DNA of 64,000 bases. Origin: Deltaproteobacteria bacterium. GTDB lineage: Bacteria; Myxococcota; Kuafuiibacteriia; Kuafuiibacteriales; Kuafuiibacteriaceae. A program made the translations under genes and the position numbers. A model generated the notes under the pieces. The model worked only from the letters and a program-made list of their open reading frames with translations. It ran no database searches and was not told where the DNA came from. The stretch spans positions 5,492,501-5,556,500 of the forward strand of contig JADJPE010000005.1 in NCBI GenBank assembly GCA_016713425.1, written 5' to 3'. This document shows, one piece after another, positions 1 to 7,932 of this stretch; within the stretch, counting starts at the first letter, position 1; the number at the start of each line of letters is the position of its first letter.

Positions 1-470
1 TGGCGGGTCTGCCGCAAGCCAAGCTCGCCTGGATGGTGGCGAGCGGCGTGCCTGCACGCGTCCATGAGGCGATGGCGCGCCTCGAGATCATGGGGGACAC
101 GTTCCTCTCGGTCTCGTCGTCGATCCAGCGTGCCGCCCCCGATATCCTAGACCAAGTCGAGGGATGGCAGTCCGAACTTCGGGGTCGACTCCGGCGGAAC
201 TGGGCGGCGCTCTCGACTCAGACCGCGACCAGCGTCAACATACGTGCGCGCCCGATTTCGGCCGGATGGCACGCCGTCCTCGCCCTTCGGACGCCGCTCG
301 ACGACGAAACGTGGGCGCGACGCTTGCTGGCTGAAGCACACGTCCTCGTGCATCCAGGCTATCTTTTCGAGATCGAAGACATGCCGTCGGCTGTCATATC
401 CCTGATTCTCCCTGAGGAGACCTTCAGCGATGCCGTCGCACGCCTCGTTCGCCATGCAGACAAGGCGTGA
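1..470 (+). CDS. PLP-dependent aminotransferase, class I/II fold (C-terminal part only)
   Basis: The gene enters from the left edge, so only about 155 C-terminal residues are visible. In the reading frame that starts at base 3 the text runs GLPQAKLAWMV, which matches the stretch following the PLP-binding lysine in fold-type I aminotransferases (usual form: GLPGLKLGW). The end of the protein has the small C-terminal domain signature VHPGYLFEIEDMPSAVIS, where such enzymes position the substrate carboxylate. The PLP lysine itself lies outside the window. Substrate cannot be told from the tail; alanine/aspartate-type specificity is possible. The stop is followed after 13 bases by a tandem repeat and then ttcA. 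Confidence 0.8.
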   Translation, partial: AGLPQAKLAWMVASGVPARVHEAMARLEIMGDTFLSVSSSIQRAAPDILDQVEGWQSELRGRLRRNWAALSTQTATSVNIRARPISAGWHAVLALRTPLDDETWARRLLAEAHVLVHPGYLFEIEDMPSAVISLILPEETFSDAVARLVRHADKA

Positions 471-483
471 GGCGTCCCGCCGA

Positions 484-557
484 CCGCAGCCCCAGACCGC
501 AGCCCCAGACCGCAGCCCCAGACCGCAGCCCCAGACCGCAGCCCCAGACCGCAGCCC
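484..557. repeat. 13-bp tandem repeat, about 5.7 copies, between aminotransferase and ttcA
   Basis: The unit CCGCAGCCCCAGA is repeated without mismatch from 484 to 548 with a partial sixth copy to 557. The unit is not a multiple of three, so any gain or loss of one copy would shift a reading frame passing through it. That argues that the in-frame extension of ttcA upstream to base 467 is not translated and that ttcA starts at 584. Confidence 0.95.
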
Positions 558-583
558 ATAAGACCGCGAGCCTCGATTCGTCG

Positions 584-1516
584 ATGACGTTCTTCGCCCG
601 GTTCGCTACGGTTCTTCCCGTGTTGTCCAAATCGACCGCGGCGGATGAGGAAGCGGTGGATCGCTTGAAGGTCCGTCTCCTCAAGCAAGTTCGGCGAACA
701 TGCAAACGCTATCAACTCCTCGCCGCGGGAGATCGGATTCTCGTCGCCGTATCGGGCGGGAAGGACAGCTTCACGATGCTAGAGCTCATGGCCGCCCTCA
801 AGGACCGGCTTCCCTTTCGCATCGAACTCATCGCCGTCCATCTCGACCAAAGACAACCCGGTTATGATGGTGCACCCTTGGTCGGGTGGCTTGAGCAAAG
901 GGGTCTGCCCTTCGAGATTCTCTCCGAAGACACGTATGGCGTCGTCAAGACACACGTCGAGGAAGGCGGCACGTACTGCTCCCTGTGTTCGCGCCTTCGA
1001 CGAGGCATTCTCTATACCGCCGCTCAGAGGCTCGGCTGCAACAAGCTGGCCCTCGGACATCATCGCGAGGACACCCTCGAGACCTTTCTCTTGAACCTCT
1101 TCTTCGCGGGGAAGATGCAAGCCATGCCTCCCCACTACACGACGGACGACGGGACGCTCGGCGTGATTCGACCTCTTCTCGAGTGCAGCGAAGCGGAGAT
1201 CGCGGAGTACGCTCGCCGCAAAGCGTTCCCGATCCTCCCCTGCAATCTTTGCGGTTCTCAGCCGGGTCTCAAGCGAGACATGATGGGTGCGTTCATCGAA
1301 CGGCTCGAAGCCGTGCAGCCCAACGTCCGCGCCACGATGATGAACGCCCTCAGCAACATTCGACCAACCCATATGCTCGACCCCGAGGTCCTCGAAGCCT
1401 GGCATGCGCGGCCGCCTCACGTGCGGCCAGTCCCCGAGGTAGCCCGCCGTACCGAACACGCAAGTGCCGAGCCGATCCGCTCCTCCCTGAGTCGCCTTCC
1501 GATCATCGACGCCTGA
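584..1516 (+). CDS. ttcA: TtcA-family tRNA 2-thiocytidine synthase
   Basis: This 310-residue protein is a PP-loop ATPase of the TtcA/TilS group. The ATP pyrophosphatase loop SGGKDS is at residues 57-62. Two CxxC pairs, YCSLC (Cys132/135) and CNLC (Cys220/223), are where TtcA binds its iron-sulfur cluster; TilS lacks them. The segment GHHREDTLETFLLNLFF is also diagnostic. Known TtcA enzymes thiolate cytidine 32 of some tRNAs in the cytoplasm, using ATP and a cysteine-desulfurase sulfur source. ATG 584 was chosen because the frame upstream runs through a 13-bp tandem repeat. The C-terminal tail after about residue 270 is low-complexity. A related archaeal-type thiolase is the only realistic alternative. 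Confidence 0.9.
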   Translation: MTFFARFATVLPVLSKSTAADEEAVDRLKVRLLKQVRRTCKRYQLLAAGDRILVAVSGGKDSFTMLELMAALKDRLPFRIELIAVHLDQRQPGYDGAPLVGWLEQRGLPFEILSEDTYGVVKTHVEEGGTYCSLCSRLRRGILYTAAQRLGCNKLALGHHREDTLETFLLNLFFAGKMQAMPPHYTTDDGTLGVIRPLLECSEAEIAEYARRKAFPILPCNLCGSQPGLKRDMMGAFIERLEAVQPNVRATMMNALSNIRPTHMLDPEVLEAWHARPPHVRPVPEVARRTEHASAEPIRSSLSRLPIIDA

Positions 1517-1627
1517 TCCTCTCCGCCAACTCCGGTGCCTGGGCCCGCAACGCCTAGCCCGAGTCGGCCGGATGAGAGGCGAGCCTTCCGTGCCCGGAGC
1601 CTGGCGGGCGGATCAAGGCTCCTCGGT

Positions 1628-1651
1628 CGGTCGGGCGGTCGGGCGGTCGGG
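1628..1651. repeat. 8-bp tandem repeat in the ttcA-xthA gap
   Basis: GGTCGGGC occurs three times in direct succession in the 224-bp gap between ttcA and the exonuclease gene. No promoter with both elements is clear in this gap. Confidence 0.85.
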
Positions 1652-1740
1652 CGTGCCTCGGGAGTAAGGCGAAGAGACCTCGATCAACTCTGCGGAGCTG
1701 AAGGTTGGCAAATCGTCGACATTCGGACAGAGCCTCCCTC

Positions 1741-2514
1741 ATGCGCATCGCGACATGGAACGTGAACTCGATCTTGGCGCACGAAGACCAGGTGCTCGAC
1801 TGGATCGAAAGCGAGCGCCCCGATGTCGTCTGCCTACAAGAGACCAAAGTGGTGGATCAGGCGTTCCCCGAAGATGGCTTCGGCGACCTCGGATACGATG
1901 TCGTCTTCTTCGGACAGCCACGCTACAACGGCGTCGCGATTGCGAGTCGCGCCGAGATCAGAGACGTATTCCGAGGCTTCCCGGGCGAATCCGACACCGA
2001 CGATCGCCGTATCATCGGAGCCACGATCGAGGACATCCAGGTCCTCAGCGTCTACGTCCCGAACGGCCAGACCCTCGACTCGCCGCAGTATCCAAACAAG
2101 CTCACCTGGCTCGCTCGGCTGCGCACCCTGCTCGAGCCACACGCGCGCGCCGATGTCCCATTGGTGGTTGCGGGTGATTTCAACGTCGCACCGGCCGATG
2201 AGGACGTCTGGGACATCGAGGCCTTCCGGGGCGCGACCCACGTCTCCCCACCCGAACGCGAAGCCTTCTCACAGCTCCTCGACCTCGGACTCACGGATGC
2301 GCTCCGACACTTTCAGGGCTCCGACAAGCGTCTGTACACCTTCTGGGACTATCAGGCCCGAGCGTTCGAACGCGATCGCGGCATGCGCATCGATCACATG
2401 CTCATCTCGCCGCCGCTCCTCCAACGGGCCACCGGCTGCTTCGTTGACCGCGCGGCCCGCGCAGCGGACAAGCGAAGCGACCATGCCCCGGTGGTGCTCG
2501 ATCTCTCCACATGA
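1741..2514 (+). CDS. xthA: Exodeoxyribonuclease III (AP endonuclease)
   Basis: A 257-residue member of the endonuclease/exonuclease/phosphatase fold. It opens with MRIATWNVNSI, the family's usual start, which fixes ATG 1741 over an in-frame ATG 36 bases upstream. LQETK near residue 32 carries the metal-binding Glu; YVPNG, GDFNVAP and the terminal SDHAPV provide the remaining active-site residues, including the catalytic His. Length is typical (E. coli XthA has 268). The enzyme repairs abasic sites and resects 3' ends in duplex DNA. It follows ttcA by 224 bp and precedes rho by a gap with its own promoter, so it is probably transcribed alone or with ttcA. Confidence 0.93.
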   Translation: MRIATWNVNSILAHEDQVLDWIESERPDVVCLQETKVVDQAFPEDGFGDLGYDVVFFGQPRYNGVAIASRAEIRDVFRGFPGESDTDDRRIIGATIEDIQVLSVYVPNGQTLDSPQYPNKLTWLARLRTLLEPHARADVPLVVAGDFNVAPADEDVWDIEAFRGATHVSPPEREAFSQLLDLGLTDALRHFQGSDKRLYTFWDYQARAFERDRGMRIDHMLISPPLLQRATGCFVDRAARAADKRSDHAPVVLDLST

Positions 2515-2731
2515 TCGACGCGCCCCCGACCCAAGCAGGGGCTCTCAACCAAGGAAGGCGCAGCACGGAGCCTGGCACAGCACCAAGGACCAAGACTGAG
2601 GGCAGAAGGAAGCGGGCAGAAGGCAGAGGACGGAAGACGGGGGACGGAGACACCCAGAATTCGGGTCGGTGCCCGGGGCGCCGACGCCCTCGCGGACGGG
2701 GAAAGGCCGGCGACAAAGACCAAGAACCCGC

Positions 2732-2760
2732 TTGACTTCGCCGGTTCACACCCCTAACGT
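2732..2760 (+). promoter_or_regulatory. Putative sigma70-type promoter of rho
   Basis: TTGACT at 2732-2737 and TAACGT at 2755-2760 are separated by exactly 17 bases. Transcription would start near 2767, giving a leader of about 190 nt before the rho ATG, which suits a gene commonly autoregulated by attenuation. The rest of the 442-bp gap (2515-2731) is purine-rich low-complexity sequence with no other feature seen. Confidence 0.5.
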
Positions 2761-2956
2761 CTCAACGTTCGCAGCGCTCGTTTAGGGAAAAGGTTCCCCA
2801 GCGCGCTGCGTTTTCTCGACAAACCATTGAAAGGGTCACCGCGGCGCGGCCCGTCTTTTCGTTAAGAATCCGAACGTTGGCTCTGACGACGCGCGATGCG
2901 TGGCTCAAGACGACGGCACGGGTGAGCCGCACTCAACCAACTGAGGTATCGAAAAC

Positions 2957-4396
2957 ATGACCGGTGAAGGAACCGAAACTCCCCGCCGCAGCCCCGGCAA
3001 GAAACGTCGCCCCCCAACTTCTGGAAGAGGCCCTGACCACGGCGGTGACGCGGTCGACATCCCCGAGACAGACGAGACGACCACCACGAATGAGGGCACA
3101 TCGCGCGCAGAGGTGCGTGGACCAAGCATCGACTTGAGCGACAAGAAGATGAATCTGAAGGAGCTCAAAGAGAAGCGCATCTCCGAGCTCACGCGCATGG
3201 CGCGTGAGATGGGTGTCGAAGGCGCAGCGGGCATGCGAAAGCAGGAGCTCATCTTCGCGGTCTTGACCGCGCATGCCGCCGCCAACGGACAAATCTATTC
3301 GGAAGGTGTGCTTGAGTGCCTCTCCGACGGCTTCGGGTTCCTTCGGTCCCCGGATTACAGCTATCTCCCAGGCCCGGACGACATCTACGTCTCCCCGTCG
3401 CAGCTCCGACGGTTCAACCTTCGGACGGGCGACACGGTCAGCGGGCAGATCAGACCGCCCAAAGACAACGAGCGCTACTTCGCGATGTTGAAGGTCGAGA
3501 GCGTGAATTTCGAGCCTCCCGAAGTTGCGCGCGACAAGATCCTCTTCGACAACCTCACGCCCCTTTATCCGCAGTCGAAGCTTCAGCTCGAGTACCGAAA
3601 CGACAACTACTCGACACGGATCATCGACCTCCTCACGCCGATCGGAAAGGGTCAGCGTGCATTGATTGTCTCGCCTCCGCGAGCCGGTAAGACGGTTTTG
3701 CTGCAAGACATCGCGCACGCGATTTCGACGAACCATCCTGAAGTCTGGCTGATGGTGCTCTTGATCGACGAGCGCCCGGAAGAAGTGACCGACATGGAGC
3801 GTAGCGTCGACGGCGAAGTGATTTCGTCGACGTTCGACGAGCCAGCGTCCCGGCACGTCCAGGTGGCCGAGATGGTGATCGAGAAGGCTAAGCGGTTGGT
3901 CGAGCACGGGCGAGATGTCGTTATCCTTCTCGATTCGATCACGCGTCTCGCGCGCGCCTACAACACGGTGATCCCGCCGTCGGGTAAGATTCTCTCGGGT
4001 GGTGTGGATGCCAACGCACTCCACAAGCCGAAACGTTTCTTCGGCGCCGCGCGAAACATCGAAGAGGGCGGTTCGTTGACCGTTATCGCGTCTGCGTTGG
4101 TCGATACCGGAAGCAGAATGGACGAAGTCATCTTCGAGGAGTTCAAGGGTACCGGTAACTCCGAGATCCACTTGGATCGGAAGTTGATGGAAAAGCGCAT
4201 CTTCCCGTGCCTCGACATCAACAAGTCGGCCACCCGCAAGGAGGAACTCCTGCATCCGCAGGACGTCTTGAAGCGCGTCTGGATTCTCCGGCAGCTCTTG
4301 CATCCGCTGAACGTCATCGACTCGATGGAGTTCATGCTGTCGAAGCTACGACCGACGAAGGCCAACCAAGAGTTCCTCGATTCGATGAACTCCTAG
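2957..4396 (+). CDS. rho: Transcription termination factor Rho
   Basis: This 479-residue protein is a full-length hexameric RNA helicase Rho. An acidic/basic low-complexity N-terminal stretch of about 60 residues precedes the Rho_N helical domain (MNLKELKEKRISELTRMA), followed by the cold-shock-like primary RNA-binding domain (GVLECLSDGFGFLRSP). The ATPase core has Walker A PPRAGKT near residue 240 and Walker B VILLDSITR near 320, then the Q-loop/R-loop region around SGGVDANALHKPKRFFGAARN. A Shine-Dalgarno GAGGT lies 9 nt before ATG 2957. Rho terminates untranslated transcripts; it is essential in many high-GC bacteria. The extra N-terminal extension is common in myxobacteria and actinobacteria. 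A good promoter lies upstream. Confidence 0.98.
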   Translation: MTGEGTETPRRSPGKKRRPPTSGRGPDHGGDAVDIPETDETTTTNEGTSRAEVRGPSIDLSDKKMNLKELKEKRISELTRMAREMGVEGAAGMRKQELIFAVLTAHAAANGQIYSEGVLECLSDGFGFLRSPDYSYLPGPDDIYVSPSQLRRFNLRTGDTVSGQIRPPKDNERYFAMLKVESVNFEPPEVARDKILFDNLTPLYPQSKLQLEYRNDNYSTRIIDLLTPIGKGQRALIVSPPRAGKTVLLQDIAHAISTNHPEVWLMVLLIDERPEEVTDMERSVDGEVISSTFDEPASRHVQVAEMVIEKAKRLVEHGRDVVILLDSITRLARAYNTVIPPSGKILSGGVDANALHKPKRFFGAARNIEEGGSLTVIASALVDTGSRMDEVIFEEFKGTGNSEIHLDRKLMEKRIFPCLDINKSATRKEELLHPQDVLKRVWILRQLLHPLNVIDSMEFMLSKLRPTKANQEFLDSMNS

Positions 4397-4445
4397 CCCA
4401 AAGACTTCGGATTTTTCCCCTTCCGCGCGGCCGCGCGAAGTCAGA

Positions 4446-4561
4446 ATTCCCGTACGGGAATCGTTCCAACCAACGAGCGTCCACCGGCTGCCTATATTCC
4501 CGATCGGGAATCGGAAGTCCTAACCTTGGCTATCAGATGCCTTAGATTCCCGTTCGGGAAT
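4446..4561. repeat. Three 16-bp palindromes ATTCCCGNNCGGGAAT with exact 50-bp periodicity
   Basis: Copies lie at 4446-4461 (centre TA), 4496-4511 (centre AT) and 4546-4561 (centre TT). Start-to-start spacing is exactly 50 bp both times, leaving two unrelated 34-bp spacers. Both arms are perfectly conserved while the central two bases and all flanks vary, so the arms seem to be what matters. The array lies in the 330-bp gap between the converging 3' ends of rho and the Ser/Thr kinase, so it is not in a promoter position for either. No fourth copy is found one period to either side. The rest of the gap (4562-4726) shows only short GGATGCAAC duplications. Confidence 0.95.
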
Positions 4562-4726
4562 GAGAATCGCCAAGACGCCGAGGATCACCATCGTGGGGAA
4601 CCAGCGAGACCCGTGGCGAGATCATTCTCGCGAAGCGCGTCGCAAGGCGACGCGATCGACGCAAGCTCGACGCCAACCAACGGATGCAACGGATGCAACG
4701 GATGGATCGTGGGACCGCGAGCTCCG

Positions 4727-5920
4727 TCAGCTCGCGGTCGAAGGTCCCAAAGTCGTCGCTCGAGGCGAGACTTCGTGCGTCAGCGGCTCACCATGGGCGA
4801 GCAAGCTCGCGACCCGGCGCTCCGATCGACGCAACGGCTCGGCCTCGAGTACCTGATGGCGCTCAAGCGATACACGCTCGACCCGGTCTGGCGACTGAAG
4901 CGCGTTCATAATCGCGTCCTCGAGGTTGTTCTCAGCCGCGATTCGAGCGCGCACGACCGCGTGGCCAAGGCCCCGCTCCTGGTCGAGACAGCGCGCGCCA
5001 ATGAGAAGGCGACGAAGATCGCTCCGGCAGCGCTCGGAGTCATACTCGATGAGCGCGCTGTCCAGTGCATCTGCGAACGCGCGCGCCGACTGATAGCGGT
5101 CGCGGGGGTCCAGCTCTGTCGCCTTTCGGAAGACGAGATCCATGGAAGCGGGTAGACCTGGGCGGGCGTCTTCGAGCGTCGGGAGATCGGCGTTCGCAAC
5201 GCGAATCATGAGCTGGGCCACGCCCACGTCATCGTAGATCCGCTTGCCGGCCAGGAGCTCCCAGAGCACCAAGGCCGTCGAATAGACGTCCGTGCAGGCC
5301 GTGGTGATGTGGCCTTTGATTTGTTCCGGCGCCATGTACCGGAACTTGCCCTTGACGTTTCCCGCCTCGGTCTTCGCGAGCCGATTCTGTGCGCGCGCAA
5401 TGCCGAAGTCGACCAAGCGAACACGGCCGTCGACGTCCACCATCACGTTGCCCGGCGAAACATCGCGGTGAACCACGTTCAGATAGTCGCCCTGCTCATC
5501 CTTGATGTTGTGGGCATAGTCGAGGCCTTCCAAGATCTCGCGCACGATGTGCACCGAAGCCTCGAGCGAGAAGTCCTGTCGAGTCTCACGCGCGAAACGT
5601 TTGAGCCGTCCGAGGTCAACGCCGTCGACGTACTGCAAGATCAGCCCGAGTTGCCCTTCGACCTCAACGACTTCAACGACAGAGGCAATGTTCTCGTGGT
5701 TGAGAAGCGAGCAGATCTTCGCCTCATCCATGAGCATCTTTCGAAACTCGACGTCATCGTCGCAATCCGGCCGGATACGCTTGAGCGCGAAAGCTTGGTC
5801 GGGCCAGTTGTCCCGATAAACTTTGAAGATCTCGGCCATGCCTCCGCTGGCGATCCGTTCGACCACCCAATAGGGACCAAACTGCCCCAGCTCGGAGCGC
5901 GAGCTCGTCATGCGTGACAT
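4727..5920 (-). CDS. Eukaryote-type Ser/Thr protein kinase
   Basis: A cytoplasmic protein of about 397 residues with a complete Hanks-type kinase domain. The glycine loop IASGGMAEIF is followed by the ATP-anchoring Lys in FALKRI. HRDVSPGN is the catalytic loop, VDFGIA the magnesium-binding DFG, and MAPEQIKG the APE motif; all catalytic residues are present. The HRDVSPGN variant is frequent in myxobacterial kinases. After the kinase domain there is a helical tail of about 100 residues without a transmembrane segment. Start ATG 5920 leaves the usual short lead before the domain; an in-frame ATG at 5983 is possible. It converges on rho and shares the palindrome-bearing gap. Substrate is unknown. 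Confidence 0.92.
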   Translation of the reverse strand: MSRMTSSRSELGQFGPYWVVERIASGGMAEIFKVYRDNWPDQAFALKRIRPDCDDDVEFRKMLMDEAKICSLLNHENIASVVEVVEVEGQLGLILQYVDGVDLGRLKRFARETRQDFSLEASVHIVREILEGLDYAHNIKDEQGDYLNVVHRDVSPGNVMVDVDGRVRLVDFGIARAQNRLAKTEAGNVKGKFRYMAPEQIKGHITTACTDVYSTALVLWELLAGKRIYDDVGVAQLMIRVANADLPTLEDARPGLPASMDLVFRKATELDPRDRYQSARAFADALDSALIEYDSERCRSDLRRLLIGARCLDQERGLGHAVVRARIAAENNLEDAIMNALQSPDRVERVSLERHQVLEAEPLRRSERRVASLLAHGEPLTHEVSPRATTLGPSTAS

Positions 5921-6130
5921 GTTCGAAGCACCGTGCCGTTCCGCCGTCACTTTCGTCTCATGCGTCGCACATTTCGAAGGCATACGGAACCCCGGCGAGG
6001 GACCTTCCCGCGGTCACGCGCCCGCAGCCATTCGTGTCATCAGAACGCATTCGCGACAACGCATCGCGAAAGACTACCCGAGTGTGCCGGCCTGTGATAT
6101 GCCACCGATTCCGTAGTCGAGCACCCCAGC

Positions 6131-6203
6131 AGGCGGATAGCTCAGTTGGTAGAGCAACGCTTTTACACGGCGTGGGTCGCAGGTTCGAGCCCTGTTCCGC
6201 CTA
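6131..6203 (+). tRNA. tRNA-Val, anticodon TAC
   Basis: A full cloverleaf can be drawn. The acceptor stem AGGCGGA pairs with TCCGCCT, the D arm contains AGCTCAGTTGGTAGAGC, and the anticodon stem ACGCT/GGCGT encloses loop TTTACAC with anticodon TAC. The T arm is GCAGG-TTCGAGC-CCTGT. The discriminator is A and CCA is not encoded. The tRNA stands alone between the divergent kinase gene and a small plus-strand gene. No integrase or attachment-site duplication is seen next to it. Confidence 0.95.
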
Positions 6204-6363
6204 AATTCACCCCCTGCCCTCGCGACCGCATGGAGACCAGCATGCACCCCGTCCCTTGGGCTCTTAGTGTCACGCCAACAAGAAATCCGTTTCGCGCCGT
6301 TCGATCGAATTGTAAAGTCGCTTCTTTACGAAACGAAAGCGGCCCCCTAGCGTGCGCTCCCGG

Positions 6364-6684
6364 ATGAGCACCGAGGAGAACGAAACGGCAACGATTTATC
6401 GGCGGGGAGGTCACGTCAACCTCCAGCTCGCCTCTCGATATGATGAATCTTTGATCGAGGAGGCGCGGACAATCTCGGCCCGACTCTTGGATCGGGTGAA
6501 GGCAAACGTCGACGATTTCGACGACTTCGCACGACGCGTCGAGCGTTCTGAAGAGTTCAGCCTTCACGAATCAGCTCAGCTCTCGAAAAAAGAGAAGGAG
6601 TTCCGGACCGTATATCTCCGCGGGCGCGCACTCCTCGACGCGATCGCCGAAGCAGAAGCTCGAAAGGCGCGGTTCGGTCGTTGA
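6364..6684 (+). CDS. Small hypothetical helical protein
   Basis: An open frame of about 106 residues, highly charged and predicted helical by eye, with no signal peptide, membrane segment or Cys. It contains a central stretch rich in Asp/Glu/Arg and ends in an Ala/Glu/Arg helix (IAEAEARKARFG). I do not recognise the family. ATG 6364 was preferred to an in-frame GTG at 6352. It lies downstream of tRNA-Val on the same strand and is followed by an 18-bp tandem repeat. The opposite strand also has an open frame here but it would cover the tRNA, so this orientation is more likely. It could still be non-coding. Confidence 0.5.
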   Translation: MSTEENETATIYRRGGHVNLQLASRYDESLIEEARTISARLLDRVKANVDDFDDFARRVERSEEFSLHESAQLSKKEKEFRTVYLRGRALLDAIAEAEARKARFGR

Positions 6685-6722
6685 CGCCCCCTCGAGCGAT
6701 TGAGGCGCGGTCACACCTTCTC

Positions 6723-6866
6723 GGCCGCTATCGCTTTCTTGGCCGCTATCGCTTTCTTGGCCGCTATCGCTTTCTCGGCCGCTATCGCTTTCTCGGCCGC
6801 TATCGCTTTCTCGGCCGCTATCGCTTTCTCGGCCGCTATCGCTTTCTCAACAGCTATCGCCTTCTC
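6723..6866. repeat. 18-bp tandem repeat, seven near-perfect copies plus one diverged copy, at the 3' end of rlmN
   Basis: The unit GGCCGCTATCGCTTTCTC occurs seven times head to tail from 6723 to 6848; the first two copies end in TT. A diverged eighth copy at 6849-6866 contains the last coding bases of rlmN on the minus strand, and the rlmN stop codon (6847-6849) falls at the junction. The array seems to have grown from the rlmN C-terminal codons into the intergenic space between rlmN and the small plus-strand gene. Confidence 0.95.
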
Positions 6867-7929
6867 GGATCGGCAGACGGGTTCTTCGCAGTTCGATGTT
6901 CCCGAGCTGACCGCATCCGGCCATGACGGAGCGCCCCTTCGTCACCCGTCGCGTCACTGGAACGTGAAGCGACGAAAGCCAAGCCATGAACTGAGCGACC
7001 TCGGCTTCCGTGGGCGCCCGCGCGAGCGGTTTCGTCCCCGGATTGTACGGAATAACGTTTACCATGACACGAAGTGATCGACAGAACGCCGCAACGGCCT
7101 CCGCATCCTCGCGGCGATCATTGATCCCCGGCATCAAACAATAGTTGATGCCATAGACGAACTTCGCCCGCCGCGGAAATCGCTCGAGCGCATCGCGAAG
7201 GGCCGCAATCCCGACCTTTCGATTCATCGGCATGACGCGATCCCGAACTTCGTCCGTCGCACTGTTCAAGCTAATCGAAACATCGAGACGCTTCCAACCA
7301 AGCGTCGCCAACTTGGCCAGGCCGTCGGGATGCCCAACCGTGCAGATCGTCAGACGCTGCTGTCCATAGGACAAACCGAACGGATCGTTCATCACGCGCA
7401 ACGCACCGATCACGTTGTCTGCGTTATCAAGCGGCTCGCCCATCCCCATGAAGACGATGTTGCGAATGGGCCAGCCCAAGAAACCACGGGCCAGGACGAG
7501 CTGACCCACGATCTCCGCCGTGCTCAAGTTGCGCAGAAGGCCCATGCGCCCGGTTTCGCAGAAGCCACAAGCAAGACGGCAGCCCACCTGACTCGAGACA
7601 CACAAGGTGTACTTGCCGCCGCCCATCGGCACCCGCACCATCTCGAACTCGAGGCCCTCCTCGGTCGCCAGGACCGTCTTGATCGTGTCGCCGTCGAAGG
7701 CGGAGGGCTCGGCAACGCTCCGAACGACCCGCGGCAAACTGAACCGAAACGCGGCCCGCCAGGCCTCGACCGCCTCCGGGCGAAGGCCCATCGTGTCGGG
7801 CTGAAAACGGCCCTCCAGGCAGGCCTCTCGATAGATCCGCCGCGCAACCCCGAACCCGCGCGGGATGAGGCGCTGGGCCTCCGCAAACAACGCGCGGCCG
7901 CCAAACTCAAGGATGTGGCGCTGAGTCAT
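6847..7929 (-). CDS. rlmN: RlmN/Cfr-family radical SAM 23S rRNA methyltransferase
   Basis: A 360-residue radical SAM enzyme. The cluster motif is CRLACGFC (Cys-x3-Cys-x2-Cys), followed by ETGRMGLLRNLSTAEIVGQ as in RlmN. FMGMGEPLDN is the SAM-binding GEP motif, and the C-terminal GCGQL carries the Cys that resolves the methylated intermediate; the other methyl-carrying Cys is expected in the KYTLCVSSQ region by family alignment only. RlmN methylates C2 of A2503 in 23S rRNA and A37 in some tRNAs. ATG 7929 is used; a TTG five codons upstream would overlap the divergent NUDIX gene. The start codons of the two genes are 3 bp apart. The 3' end runs into an 18-bp tandem repeat. A Cfr-like (C8) specificity cannot be excluded from sequence alone. 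Confidence 0.9.
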   Translation of the reverse strand: MTQRHILEFGGRALFAEAQRLIPRGFGVARRIYREACLEGRFQPDTMGLRPEAVEAWRAAFRFSLPRVVRSVAEPSAFDGDTIKTVLATEEGLEFEMVRVPMGGGKYTLCVSSQVGCRLACGFCETGRMGLLRNLSTAEIVGQLVLARGFLGWPIRNIVFMGMGEPLDNADNVIGALRVMNDPFGLSYGQQRLTICTVGHPDGLAKLATLGWKRLDVSISLNSATDEVRDRVMPMNRKVGIAALRDALERFPRRAKFVYGINYCLMPGINDRREDAEAVAAFCRSLRVMVNVIPYNPGTKPLARAPTEAEVAQFMAWLSSLHVPVTRRVTKGRSVMAGCGQLGNIELRRTRLPIREGDSC

Positions 7930-7932
7930 CCC

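Noticed and set aside
467..583. Upstream extension of ttcA to an ATG at 467
   Set aside because: It overlaps the aminotransferase stop and would translate a 13-bp repeat; no TtcA has such a leader.
4446..4561. CRISPR-like array (repeats with 34-bp unique spacers)
   Set aside because: Repeats are only 16 bp, fully palindromic with variable centres, three copies only, and no cas genes are in the window.
6131..6203. tRNA-Val as an integration site for a genomic island
   Set aside because: No integrase, no repeated tRNA 3' end and no change in gene character were found next to it.
6163..6567. Minus-strand frame across the tRNA-Val gene
   Set aside because: It reads through a clear tRNA and has no recognisable protein features.
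7330..7932. In-frame upstream extension of the NUDIX gene
   Set aside because: It is antisense to the catalytic core of rlmN, which is certain, and NUDIX family members start near 7933-7984.
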